Positions 50,041-58,084 of a stretch of DNA of 64,000 bases are shown here, in pieces. The stretch covers positions 1-64,000 of the IMG/VR virus record IMGVR_UViG_3300034759_000344; one strand, 5' to 3'. The position numbers and the translations under genes were made by a program. The DNA is from a virus. Within the stretch, counting starts at the first letter, position 1; each line of letters begins with the position of its first letter. The notes below the pieces were generated by a model that worked only from the letters and a program-made list of their open reading frames with translations, searched no databases and was not told where the DNA came from.

Positions 50041-50238
50041 TTACAGCTCTTCTAGGTATTTGATGGGTATTTCCACTTTTAGAGCCAAGTCTTTCAAGGA
50101 CTCAGGAGTGTTAGGGTTACAATAACGGACCAGAGCCTTGTCTTTTCTGAATTCCACAATTTGACCTACCCAGGCTCGACAGTGTCTAGTCTCTGGTGAA
50201 GGGTCTGGTTTAACCCAGACAAAAGATCCTATATCCAT
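50041..50238 (-). CDS. small hypothetical protein
   Basis: 65 residues from ATG 50238. SH3-like beta pattern (GSFVWVKPDP, AWVGQIVEFRKDKALVRYCNP). Might be a cell-wall-binding or spike accessory domain; not established. Confidence 0.5.
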   Translation of the reverse strand: MDIGSFVWVKPDPSPETRHCRAWVGQIVEFRKDKALVRYCNPNTPESLKDLALKVEIPIKYLEEL

Positions 50239-50240
50239 AC

Positions 50241-50321
50241 TCAATCACCGAAGTGACTGACAGCTTCTAAAATAAGTAGGACTAGAGCCAAGATGGCTAA
50301 GAGGTACCAAGAACTGCTCAT
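50241..50321 (-). CDS. 26-residue membrane micro-protein
   Basis: ATG 50321 behind GGAGGC; residues 5-20 (WYLLAILALVLLILEA) form one transmembrane helix. The stop overlaps the next gene's start region. Small, but it has a good ribosome-binding site and coupling. Confidence 0.45.
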   Translation of the reverse strand: MSSSWYLLAILALVLLILEAVSHFGD

Positions 50322-50325
50322 GGTT

Positions 50326-50640
50326 TTAGCCTCCAATGATAACATTTGGAGAGCCAGTAGCTATTACTCCTACGTTGTTTTCACAGAAGCAAGAAAGTAA
50401 ATCCCCTACTCTGGCTGCCCCCTTTCCATTGATAAGTACACTGCTGGATCCTTCAACTACGTTGCAGGGATGCGTGGTAACGCTTCCAATGTAGGCTGCA
50501 GGATGTCCGTTGATGAATACATTAGGGGAACAGTTAGTGGCAATTTCGTTTTGTAGTACCTGACAAGAGGGGTTTCCTTCTTCATCCTCAGTTACTTCCC
50601 AGCAGGTAGTTATGCTTCCTAAGTAGGCTCCCTGTGGCAT
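50326..50640 (-). CDS. PAAR-domain spike tip protein
   Basis: 104 residues, ATG behind GAGGTGAACC. Repeated NVFINGHPAAYIGS, SVLINGKGAARVGD and PNVIIGG with His/Cys metal ligands match PAAR repeats that cap contractile tail spikes. Supports a contractile or complex tail. Confidence 0.8.
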   Translation of the reverse strand: MPQGAYLGSITTCWEVTEDEEGNPSCQVLQNEIATNCSPNVFINGHPAAYIGSVTTHPCNVVEGSSSVLINGKGAARVGDLLSCFCENNVGVIATGSPNVIIGG

Positions 50641-50648
50641 GGTTCACC

Positions 50649-50752
50649 TCAATACTTGAAGTAGTTAACTCCCCAGACTATCTTGTATCCTTCGTCTACA
50701 GGACATACCCCTTCGGAGCAAGAGGAGCTTTCCTTTTTATTCTTGCTCTTCT
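50649..50752 (-). pseudogene. duplicated 3' end of the transglutaminase-like lipoprotein gene
   Basis: Encodes KNKKESSSCSEGVCPVDEGY then KIVWGVNYFKY-stop, nearly the same as the C-terminus of the gene at 51954-52670. The upstream part has been cut off by the IS right end at 50753, so only about 33 codons remain. Confidence 0.7.
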
Positions 50753-50994
50753 GTGAACTACCCCTCCCTAACCCCTCCGGGTTAGGGAGGGGCTTCGGTA
50801 GGGTTTCCTGCTTCATCGTAACCCCAACGGGTTAGCTCCACAGGCTTGACGTCCCGTGGTTCCCACGGTAGGGAAGCTTTATGCCGCTTCCAGAGCCAAC
50901 GCTTTCTTCAGGATATTCCGGGCGGCATTTACATCCCGGTCGAGTATAAGGCCACAATAAGGGCAGTAATGAGTCCGCTCTTCTTTAAATAATA
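50753..50994 (-). mobile_element. IS200/IS605 right-end remnant with TnpB C-terminus
   Basis: Right end GTTCAC at 50753 with a perfect 14-bp hairpin (50761-50774 with 50779-50792), then an omega-RNA-like region (ACGATGAAGCAGGAAACC on the minus strand), then TnpB coding residue ends at 50879. Only the last about 37 TnpB codons remain. Confidence 0.7.
50879..50990 (-). pseudogene. TnpB C-terminal remnant
   Basis: Minus-strand frame THYCPYCGLILDRDVNAARN then ILKKALALEAA-stop: second half of the zinc finger plus the RuvC-III motif of TnpB. Confidence 0.8.
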
Positions 50995-51199
50995 TTCATA
51001 TAAGCCAGCACAGGAGACTCCATCTTCTTTAAGATGGATAGGAATGCGCTGATTCCTCCTTTCTAATATTAGTGTTTTTGCTCTTATTGTCTTTATTAGA
51101 AGATCTACGTCCGGACTGGGCGGAAGTAACGCCTGTGGAGTGGAAGTTGTCCCACGATGAAGCAGGAAGCCTTGCATTTAAATGCGAGGAGGAAGTCAC
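50995..51199 (+). mobile_element. MITE-like IS200/IS605 derivative
   Basis: Left-end hairpin TCCATCTT/AAGATGGA (51019-51026, 51031-51038) and right end CCTTGCATTT/AAATGCGAGG (51170-51189), then GGAAGTCAC at 51199. CACGATGAAGCAGGAAGCC before the right end is shared with the neighbouring remnant. No coding capacity. Confidence 0.6.
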
Positions 51200-51561
51200 T
51201 TAATGAGCTTAGAGAGGATAACCGCTACTAAAATGGGGGAAAGGATGGAAGATAGGACGGCAACTACCTTATCAGCCGTCCAGCGGTTAAGATTTCTTCT
51301 TTCTCTAAGTTCATCTTGTAGAAATGTAATGTCCTTGTCTTGTATGCTGTTTTTGTTGCTTAAATTTATGACATTGTCATTTATCTTTTCGAGCTTGTCG
51401 TATATTTGCTTTAGATTTTGTTCTAAAATAGCCGAGTAGTTAGAAGCCTCTTTACACAACCTACTCACTTCCTTTTCAAGTGAAGCTACTCTGGTTTCTA
51501 TAGAAAGCCTGGTTTCAATATAAGGACATACCTTACTGTCGTTACGTTCTTGATAGGTCAA
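51196..51561 (-). CDS. coiled-coil protein with C-terminal membrane anchor (XhlA-like)
   Basis: 121 residues from TTG 51561 behind GAGGG. A long coiled coil (residues 22-85) precedes a C-terminal transmembrane helix (VVAVLSSILSPILVAVILSKL), the layout of XhlA/hemolysin-like lysis proteins. The stop TGA lies in the IS right end, so the native C-terminus may be longer. Confidence 0.6.
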   Translation of the reverse strand: MTYQERNDSKVCPYIETRLSIETRVASLEKEVSRLCKEASNYSAILEQNLKQIYDKLEKINDNVINLSNKNSIQDKDITFLQDELRERRNLNRWTADKVVAVLSSILSPILVAVILSKLIK

Positions 51562-51575
51562 GAGAGACCCTCCTT

Positions 51576-51611
51576 TTCATATAAGCCAGCACAGGAGACT
51601 CCATCTTCTTT
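51576..51611 (+). mobile_element. truncated IS left end (second copy)
   Basis: 36 nt identical to 50995-51030 (TTCATATAAGCCAGCACAGG onward), breaking off within the left-end hairpin. It provides the stop codon of the gene at 51610. Confidence 0.6.
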
Positions 51612-51930
51612 AAAGATTTCTGTTTATAAGTCTGTAGTTTAGACTTTGAGTGTCAAAGTAGTTTTTGCACATATTTAAAAAGAGGTCAGTACTGATAGGG
51701 GAGCAGGAAAAAAGGTCTATAAATAATCGGTTTTTGTATTGACTCAATATTAGATGTGATTCAGCTATGATAGCAAATACTGTGAAGTGGTTTTTGTATT
51801 CTATAACATCTGGACCGAACACTACCGTTAACGGTAAGTCTTTTATGCATTTACAGACAAATTCCATCGCTTGACCTTTGGCTGCTGGTTCTTTGGTTAG
51901 CATATCTACCATGATTTGGGTTCCTACCAA
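51610..51930 (-). CDS. S-adenosylmethionine decarboxylase-like protein
   Basis: 106 residues from TTG 51930 (AAAGGAGGGG). GTQIMVDML at the N-terminus and AIIAESHLILSQYKNRLFIDLFSC match the prokaryotic AdoMetDC proenzyme: the self-cleaving Glu-Ser pair (57-58) and the catalytic Cys (C76) are present, but the usual HTWPE stretch is altered to SQYKN. Would make decarboxylated SAM, or might act on SAM pools. The stop is provided by an IS end. Confidence 0.6.
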   Translation of the reverse strand: MVGTQIMVDMLTKEPAAKGQAMEFVCKCIKDLPLTVVFGPDVIEYKNHFTVFAIIAESHLILSQYKNRLFIDLFSCSPISTDLFLNMCKNYFDTQSLNYRLINRNL

Positions 51931-51953
51931 TACCGACCCCTCCTTTCTTATAA

Positions 51954-52670
51954 TCAATACTTGAAGTAGTTAACTCCCCATATTAAGTAGTTGTTTACAG
52001 GGCATACCCCTTCGGAGCAAGAAGAGCTTTCCTTTTTATTCTTGCTATTCTTGTTCTTCTTTAAGCAATACGCATCAGTGTAGTAGAGTACGTGTCCTCT
52101 TTCTACTAGATAGTTGATACGGTCCCATACTGGAACTTCAAGGGTAACTTTCATATCTGGATAGTACTTGCGCATGAACTCGTCAAAGCTATTGTGGCTT
52201 CCGAAGTAATACCATAAGTTCCATACGTAGACCTTACCATCTGGCCCGTAAGCGTAAGACAGAGCATGTCCTGGAGTTCCAATATCTTTCTTTGGATATA
52301 TGTGCACATAGTAAGCTTCATACCCAAGTGCTTCTTTAGCAAGGTATGCAGTCATTAATGCCCAATCATCACAGTCTCCTTCCCATTCTGGTTTTACTAT
52401 AATACTCCCTTTATTTTTTGCATCTGGTATGCACTTCATTGGTAATTCTGCTGGTGTGAAATAATATCCATTGTATCCAGTTAGAATTTTGTCCGAATTA
52501 TATTCTGCATTTACACTTCTTAAATAGGTCTCGATCAGTTTAGGGGTAGTAATCCAATCGGGAAAGTCAAATAACTTTTGTGGTTCTGGGTCTATTGGTG
52601 TTGGTGCTATAAGGCACCCAGCTACGTTGAACAGCAAAGCAAAGATGACGATAATAGCTATCTTGCGCAT
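51954..52670 (-). CDS. transglutaminase-like lipoprotein
   Basis: 238 residues from ATG 52670. Signal peptide with lipobox VAGC (C19). The transglutaminase-like core has GDCDDWALMTAYL (Cys), GHALSYAYGPDGKVYVWNLW (His, Asp). A C-terminal Lys/Ser linker and Cys pair (SCSEGVC) follow. An exported lipoprotein from a phage suggests superinfection exclusion or envelope modification during infection; inference. Confidence 0.75.
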   Translation of the reverse strand: MRKIAIIVIFALLFNVAGCLIAPTPIDPEPQKLFDFPDWITTPKLIETYLRSVNAEYNSDKILTGYNGYYFTPAELPMKCIPDAKNKGSIIVKPEWEGDCDDWALMTAYLAKEALGYEAYYVHIYPKKDIGTPGHALSYAYGPDGKVYVWNLWYYFGSHNSFDEFMRKYYPDMKVTLEVPVWDRINYLVERGHVLYYTDAYCLKKNKNSKNKKESSSCSEGVCPVNNYLIWGVNYFKY

Positions 52671-52778
52671 TTGGACAATCACCTATTCTAAAGTAGTTTT
52701 ATAGACAGATATAAGGAAGTTAAGATTGGTTATAAGTAGTAAGGTTCTGAGCTTCTTCGGTGGTCAGCCAGGGACGCT

Positions 52779-52925
52779 TCACGAACGCAAAGCTTGTAGT
52801 ATTTCCCGTTTTTCTTCTTCAGTTAAGGATGGGTATTCAGCAAGAATTTCCTCTGCCGTTCTATTCTCGGCTTGCATTCGGTAGCGAACTACACGAACGA
52901 AAAGGGTTTTCTTCCAAGTAGGCAT
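52779..52925 (-). CDS. DUF433-like small protein
   Basis: 48 residues, ATG 52925 behind GAGGTGACATAA. AENRTAEEILAEYPSLTEEEKREILQAL matches the C-terminal helix-turn-helix-like motif of DUF433 antitoxin-type proteins. No toxin partner is adjacent. Confidence 0.55.
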   Translation of the reverse strand: MPTWKKTLFVRVVRYRMQAENRTAEEILAEYPSLTEEEKREILQALRS

Positions 52926-52930
52926 TTATG

Positions 52931-53203
52931 TCACCTCACAGATAAGTTTCCGATAAGATAAGCAATAGCTGCTTCAATATCCTTAATTCTTTCATCGGTT
53001 GGGGGCTCTGGAGGCTCGGGTGTTGGGTCGTGGTTAGCTATAACTCGCTGTGCAAGTTCCACCTCGTTTGAATCAACTTCTATCTCAAATCTACCATCAG
53101 GGTATGAAGTAACTCGTGGATTTTTTATACCAGCTTCAATCAGTTCTTTGTGAATTTTTATGTGGTTAAGGTTTTGGGCATTGATGACTGCTCGGATAGA
53201 CAT
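52931..53203 (-). CDS. hypothetical tail-region protein
   Basis: 90 residues, ATG behind GAGGAGG. Alpha/beta first half, a Pro-rich hinge (DPTPEPPEPPTDE) and a C-terminal helix. Six nt ahead of the DUF433-like gene. Not recognised. Confidence 0.55.
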   Translation of the reverse strand: MSIRAVINAQNLNHIKIHKELIEAGIKNPRVTSYPDGRFEIEVDSNEVELAQRVIANHDPTPEPPEPPTDERIKDIEAAIAYLIGNLSVR

Positions 53204-53242
53204 AAAAATACCTCCTCAATATTCCTTTACTATAATACTCTC

Positions 53243-54724
53243 TTAAACCTTATTAAAGTATGGAGAACCGAGTTCTGCCTTGTAAGTATAGCCAGCACCA
53301 GAAATGGATACTTTTAATATTGTGGTAGCGTTGTGAGGTATCCCATAAATACACCCATTGGTAGCAAGAATGCCACCGTCCCACTTGTACAAATCGGTCA
53401 AACTTCCAAAGGTGGTTATTGAGTCATCAGATGGATTTATCTTAAGAACTGTGGTAGCGTTGCTAGGTATCCCATAAATACACCCATTGGTAGCAAGAAT
53501 GCCACCTTCCCACTTGTACGAACCGGTCAAACTTCCAAAGGTGGTTATTGAGTCATCAGATGGATTTATCTTAAGAACTGTGGTAGCGTTGAAAGGTATC
53601 CCGTAAATACATCCGTTGGTAGCAAGAATGCCACCTTCCCACTTGATTGAGTCACTACTCAAACTTCCAAAGGTGGTTATTGAGTCATCAGATGGATTTA
53701 TCTTAAGAACTGTGGTAGCGTTGTGAGGTATCCCGTAAATACATCCATTGGTAGCAAGAACGCCACCAAACCACTTGTACGAACCGGTCAAACTTCCAAA
53801 GGTGGTTATTGAGTCATCAGATGGATTTATCTTAAGAACTGTGGTAGCGTAGTGAGGTATCCCATAAATACATCCATTGGTAGCAAGAACGCCACCAAAC
53901 CACTTGTACGAACCGGTCAAACTTCCAAAGGTGGTTATTGAGTCATCAGATGGATTTATCTTAAGAACTGTGGTAGCGTTGTAAGGTATCCCGTAAATAC
54001 ATCCATTGGTAGCAAGAATGCCACCAGCCCACTTGATTGAGTCACTACTCAAACTTCCAAAGGTGGTTATTGAGTCATCAGATGGATTTATCTTAAGAAC
54101 TGTGGTAGCGTCGTGAGGTATCCCGTAAATACATCCATTGGTAGCAAGAACGCCACCAAACCACTTGTACGAACCGGTCAAACTTCCAAAGGTGGTTATT
54201 GAGTCGGTTGTGCTAACAGTAGTTACGTGCTCAAGTCCATAAAGAGCTGGTTTCCACGTCCAGAAATAGCTTAACAGGTAACCGTTTTGCGACAACACTT
54301 GCCGACCTACTGTGGAGTCGTGGATAACGGAAATGGCAGTATCGCTTTCTCGAATAATGCCCATTGCGTTGCTACTTTCGGCGATAATGCCCATTGCGTT
54401 GCTACTTTCGGCGATAATGCCCATTGCGTTGCTACTCTCGGCGATAATGCCCATTGCGTTGCTACTCTCGGCGATAATGCCCATTGCGTTGCTACTCTCG
54501 GCGATAATGCCCATTGCGTTGCTACTCTCGGCGATAACACTCATAGTTTGCAGCGTTTTATAAGGTTCAAAGCCTATGCCAATGACACCACGAAAATACC
54601 GCCCAGTAGTCTTGTAGGCATCTGTAAGGGCAAGAATGTCGCTCAGGTTGCCATATAGGCCTTCAACAAACGTATTTAATTTATACGTTCCACCGCCACG
54701 CCTAACAAGTGTCCCTTCGCCCAT
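53243..54724 (-). CDS. repeat-rich beta-propeller tail fibre
   Basis: 493 residues. After an N-terminal DILALTDAYKTTGRYFRGVIG segment come six decapeptides (AESSNAMGII), then seven repeats of about 42 residues (DSITTFGSLTGSYKWFGG, TNGCIYGIPxxATTVLKINPS) predicting a seven-blade propeller. Likely the receptor-binding head. The near-identical DNA repeats invite recombinational variation. Confidence 0.8.
   Translation of the reverse strand: MGEGTLVRRGGGTYKLNTFVEGLYGNLSDILALTDAYKTTGRYFRGVIGIGFEPYKTLQTMSVIAESSNAMGIIAESSNAMGIIAESSNAMGIIAESSNAMGIIAESSNAMGIIAESSNAMGIIRESDTAISVIHDSTVGRQVLSQNGYLLSYFWTWKPALYGLEHVTTVSTTDSITTFGSLTGSYKWFGGVLATNGCIYGIPHDATTVLKINPSDDSITTFGSLSSDSIKWAGGILATNGCIYGIPYNATTVLKINPSDDSITTFGSLTGSYKWFGGVLATNGCIYGIPHYATTVLKINPSDDSITTFGSLTGSYKWFGGVLATNGCIYGIPHNATTVLKINPSDDSITTFGSLSSDSIKWEGGILATNGCIYGIPFNATTVLKINPSDDSITTFGSLTGSYKWEGGILATNGCIYGIPSNATTVLKINPSDDSITTFGSLTDLYKWDGGILATNGCIYGIPHNATTILKVSISGAGYTYKAELGSPYFNKV
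53290..54195 (-). repeat. seven long tandem repeats (about 126-132 bp)
   Basis: Each contains AAACTTCCAAAGGTGGTTAT and TGGTAGCAAGAA on the plus strand. Units are highly similar at DNA level, with two length classes (GSYKW and SDSIKW forms). They encode the propeller blades. Confidence 0.85.
54358..54540 (-). repeat. six tandem 30-bp repeats
   Basis: Plus strand GCCCATTGCGTTGCTACTCT then CGGCGATAAT, six times with one or two substitutions. Encodes AESSNAMGII. No spacers, so not CRISPR. Confidence 0.9.
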
Positions 54725-55306
54725 TTACTTCACCACCTTGGCCGTGAATGGCAAGTCTACGGTTGGCTTCTCTATAGCATAAAAGGTTATGCTATTTGTT
54801 CCAGTTACTGCCCTGTAAATGTAGCCCCATTCCTCATTTCTTATGCTGTCTGTTGCGTAGTTTCCACTCATCACGACATCGATAATTGGCTCATCATCAG
54901 CAGTAATTCCAGTAATTGAAACTGTTTGAGAATAAGGAGCAGCCGTTCCAGACCACCCAACAGCAGATAATGTTCCAGAGTAAGTGGCTACGGTGGCAAA
55001 GTCGGAAGCACTATACCCACTATCCTGTAAATTCCCCGTAGCGTCCAAAGAAGCAAGGTTGCCAGCAGTAGTGCCAGGAACCTTGTCGGCTTTATCATTA
55101 TGGGTATGTGATGCTGGTGCTGCTCCTACCTGTTCATAGGTAACCTGGTGAGGGTTATCAGTACGCAGCTCATGTGAGTTTATTTGCACCTGCAAACTGT
55201 GCAAAGTGCTGTCTATAATAGTAAAGTTGTTGTTTAATTTGTCGTCCCAGTAAGTTTCACCCTCAGAAGGAAGATATAAGTTGTAGTTAGGAGTGTAAGT
55301 AGCCAC
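54725..55306 (-). CDS. tail fibre protein
   Basis: 193 residues from GTG 55306. YTPNYNLYLPSEGETYWDDKLNNNFTIID and NPHQVTYEQVGAAPASHTH are standard phage-fibre N-terminal and collar motifs, shared with the fibre at 59371-60468. C-terminal beta-rich domain. Confidence 0.8.
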   Translation of the reverse strand: MATYTPNYNLYLPSEGETYWDDKLNNNFTIIDSTLHSLQVQINSHELRTDNPHQVTYEQVGAAPASHTHNDKADKVPGTTAGNLASLDATGNLQDSGYSASDFATVATYSGTLSAVGWSGTAAPYSQTVSITGITADDEPIIDVVMSGNYATDSIRNEEWGYIYRAVTGTNSITFYAIEKPTVDLPFTAKVVK

Positions 55307-55320
55307 CGACTATCCCCTCT

Positions 55321-55830
55321 TTAACTACAAGCTTGCTGGTACACTTCTTCAAAAGCTGAGTCCAGGAACTCCTCAGCATTTTGGGGAACTAAAACTCGTA
55401 GTGAAGTACCGCTGCTAGTATTTTTCAAAGACTCTATGGCTCGCAGTACGTTTATGCTTAACTGGGTAAGCAAACCCATAGTTGTGGTTAGTGTACTCTC
55501 GTTACTGATAATTGCTTGAGCAATTAGACGGGACATTACCAACTCGTTGAACAAGTTAGGTTCATCACTTTCTATTCCGCTTGCATCAACCAATTCTCCA
55601 AATTCTTCAGATTCCAGATAATCGTGGATTTCTTTAATGTGTTTATTGAAGCCTTCATTGAGGTGGTAGATACAGAATATATTTTTGAACAAGTAGTTGA
55701 GCTGGGCTAACTCGTCTCTGTTTAGCTGAAAAGCATTAGCTTTCTCAATTAAAGAATCTATGTGCCTATCATCGCAGTTTCCCATTAACCAATAGTAGGG
55801 TTTAAGCTCTTTACTGCTAATAGTCAACAC
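55321..55830 (-). CDS. hypothetical helical protein next to radical SAM genes
   Basis: 169 residues from GTG 55830 (GAGGTG). All-helical, acidic, with CDDRHIDSLIEKANAF. Three nt after the second radical SAM gene, so it is probably part of that cassette; could be a tail assembly factor or a partner protein. Not recognised. Confidence 0.55.
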   Translation of the reverse strand: MLTISSKELKPYYWLMGNCDDRHIDSLIEKANAFQLNRDELAQLNYLFKNIFCIYHLNEGFNKHIKEIHDYLESEEFGELVDASGIESDEPNLFNELVMSRLIAQAIISNESTLTTTMGLLTQLSINVLRAIESLKNTSSGTSLRVLVPQNAEEFLDSAFEEVYQQACS

Positions 55831-55833
55831 CAG

Positions 55834-56964
55834 TTACACCTCACATTTATTCCAAGGTAACTTTATACGCACTTCGTTTTGGTATCTCAAAAGCATTTTG
55901 CACACATCAGGTATGGGAATGGCTAAATCGCCCCAAAACTCAAGCTGTGCTCCCAAGCATCCTCCAGCACAGTACTCTTGGTTGATAGGGAATTTGCACT
56001 TATGACATATCAGATTGTTATTGCGGTGGAAGTAATAAAAGAACAGAAACTTATTGCAGTCCATGTTTTCTAAATCATGAATGCTTCCAATCTTTAAATC
56101 AGGGTATATTAAGCGGTGACAAGGATAAATACTTCCATCCCAAGCTACGGTAAGCTGGGTTTGAAAACTGCAGGTCAGCCCTCTTTTTACCATCCCTGGT
56201 GTGCGGAATAGGTTAAACTGAGTTTCTCCCAGATTGATGTTTTCTTTTTGTATATAATTAATACACTTCCAGCTTTCCTCTATAAGGGTGTTTATGCGGT
56301 CGTCGTGCCAGGTTCCTCCGTTCCTCACCTGGAGCAGGAATAAATCATCTCCTACTGGATGGTCCTTGCCTCGAACCAAGCGCACGTTATCTACAAAAAA
56401 CTTGAAAGTGTCAAACAAAGTATGCACAGTGGGAGCGTAGACCATAGGATGAAATCCACACAAATATCCTTCTCCATAAAGCTTAAAGAGGTTGTCGTAG
56501 TCAAGTTTTAAGTGTTTATACTCAGGGAGGCTGGGCCTCTGTTTTTCTTCCACATAAGGACCGTCAACTGAGAAGCTGAGGTTGAGCTTTCCGTACTTTT
56601 TATACAACCGCTTTATCTCTTCGGGATAGGTGGAGGCAACCCACCCGTTGTTGGGTATATTGACTAAAAATATCTGTGGGTCTTTAGCTGCTTTCTGAAG
56701 TACGTACTCAACCAAGTCTAACTGTAGAAGAGGTTCTCCACCGAACAAATCGATTTTAAACGGACGGTTTCGATACTGCTTTATCTTGGCTACAGCGGTA
56801 TCTATAGTTTCTATGCTCATTTTTGGAGACTTATTACCTTGATTGTGTCGGGGCATGTAGCAGTAGCGGCAGCGTAAGTTGCACTCTGGTGACAGTATTA
56901 ACTCTAAAGTCTGGAACAGTTGGTGATTTAGTAGTCTTTTAACATGCAGGAATAGTTCGTTCAA
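55834..56964 (-). CDS. radical SAM/SPASM maturase 2
   Basis: 376 residues from TTG 56964. Radical SAM cluster C28-x3-C32-x2-C35 (CNLRCRYCYM), then GGEPLL. The SPASM C-terminus has CSFQTQ...YPCHRLI and CHKCKFPINQEYCAGGC. SPASM enzymes typically modify peptides or proteins (sactipeptides, sulfatase maturation). The start overlaps the first maturase gene by 26 nt, so both are co-expressed. Confidence 0.88.
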   Translation of the reverse strand: MNELFLHVKRLLNHQLFQTLELILSPECNLRCRYCYMPRHNQGNKSPKMSIETIDTAVAKIKQYRNRPFKIDLFGGEPLLQLDLVEYVLQKAAKDPQIFLVNIPNNGWVASTYPEEIKRLYKKYGKLNLSFSVDGPYVEEKQRPSLPEYKHLKLDYDNLFKLYGEGYLCGFHPMVYAPTVHTLFDTFKFFVDNVRLVRGKDHPVGDDLFLLQVRNGGTWHDDRINTLIEESWKCINYIQKENINLGETQFNLFRTPGMVKRGLTCSFQTQLTVAWDGSIYPCHRLIYPDLKIGSIHDLENMDCNKFLFFYYFHRNNNLICHKCKFPINQEYCAGGCLGAQLEFWGDLAIPIPDVCKMLLRYQNEVRIKLPWNKCEV

Positions 56965-58084
56965 AATTGCTCTGCCCCCATTCTTTGTAGTGTTTGTAGA
57001 ACACTTTTACTATTTTGCAGAAATGAAAGTTTGGTGAGTAGTGAAGTCGGTTTAGATTGTGCATGTCCATAGGACATTGCCAGCACAAAAAGGGAAATTC
57101 TTGGTACACTTCACATTCTTGCTGTTTACAGAAAGCAGCTCTAATTAGGTCGTAGTTATATTTGAAATACACATTGCGGTAAACGGCTTTGGGATCCAGG
57201 TACTCTGCATAAACGTTCCCTAATTTGAAGTAGTCCTGCTTGGTGTTGTCTGTAGACGGTCCGTGGCAGTGGTAAATGCTTCCATCTAAATCAACACATA
57301 CTTGAGAATGACATGCTGAACAAACGTTGTTGGGCCTGTTGAAGTACACAAACCATCCCAGTTGTGCCTTTTCATTCTTTTCACAGTACTCTTTACAGCG
57401 GTAAAGGTCTTCATCAAGAGCTTGGGCAGCTTCTTCATCATAAACACTGTCTTTGACTAAGGTAACTGGAGACATAGGATGTTTTAGCTCTTCCCAAAAG
57501 AATTCGCAGGCTTTGTAGAAGTGCCCTTTTTTGACTTGTTCAGGACTTAAAGTGGACTTTATCATCAATTTACTGGTGAAATCTGGTATTTCTTTGGTCA
57601 TTATTTCGTAATGTTCCATAACTTTATGGAAAGACCCTTCTCCACCCGCTGTCTTTCTTGCGTAGTCGTGTACTTCTTGAGGTCCATCAAGGCTTAGCTG
57701 TATGCTTTCAATTTTGTCCCAGTGTTTTTTAACAAACTTGACATAACTTTCGGGAGTGGTAGTGGCATTGGTTGACCAGTTGGTGGTTACTGGACAGTCA
57801 GAGTAATTTTGGAATATGTAAGTAAGTACTTCTTCAATGGTATCCCATTGACATAGTGGTTCGGCACCCCACGGTATGATCTTGCACGGAGTGTTGGGTT
57901 TAAGTATGTTGGGAAAAACCTTTCTTATCGGCTCTAAAAGCGGAATAACTTCATTGGCTTTAATTTCTATTTGTTTGTAGGTAGCATCTCTGATATAGCA
58001 GTAAGAGCAGCGGAGATTACATTTTTTGGACATGGGAATTTCTATAACATAAATGCTTTTAAGAAATTTGGACAAGTCTACCAT
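56939..58084 (-). CDS. radical SAM/SPASM maturase 1
   Basis: 381 residues from ATG 58084 (GGAGGCATTTT). C22-x3-C26-x2-C29 (CNLRCSYCYI), WGAEPLCQW, and a Cys-rich SPASM region (CSACHSQVCVDLDGSIYHCHG, CKQQECEVYQEF, CWQCPMD). The start overlaps the end of the His/Tyr-rich gene at 58059-58379. Two paralogous but diverged maturases in tandem suggest two modifications or two substrates. Confidence 0.88.
   Translation of the reverse strand: MVDLSKFLKSIYVIEIPMSKKCNLRCSYCYIRDATYKQIEIKANEVIPLLEPIRKVFPNILKPNTPCKIIPWGAEPLCQWDTIEEVLTYIFQNYSDCPVTTNWSTNATTTPESYVKFVKKHWDKIESIQLSLDGPQEVHDYARKTAGGEGSFHKVMEHYEIMTKEIPDFTSKLMIKSTLSPEQVKKGHFYKACEFFWEELKHPMSPVTLVKDSVYDEEAAQALDEDLYRCKEYCEKNEKAQLGWFVYFNRPNNVCSACHSQVCVDLDGSIYHCHGPSTDNTKQDYFKLGNVYAEYLDPKAVYRNVYFKYNYDLIRAAFCKQQECEVYQEFPFLCWQCPMDMHNLNRLHYSPNFHFCKIVKVFYKHYKEWGQSNFERTIPAC

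Noticed and set aside
50929-51177. 82-codon minus-strand frame across two IS remnants
   Set aside because: It is out of register with the TnpB C-terminus and crosses an IS left end; composition is not protein-like.
54358-54540. CRISPR array
   Set aside because: The 30-bp units are directly adjacent without spacers and keep a reading frame on the minus strand; they are coding tandem repeats.
54287-54658. Long plus-strand frames opposite the fibre repeats
   Set aside because: A repeat length divisible by three keeps all frames open; no ribosome-binding sites or neighbours support them.
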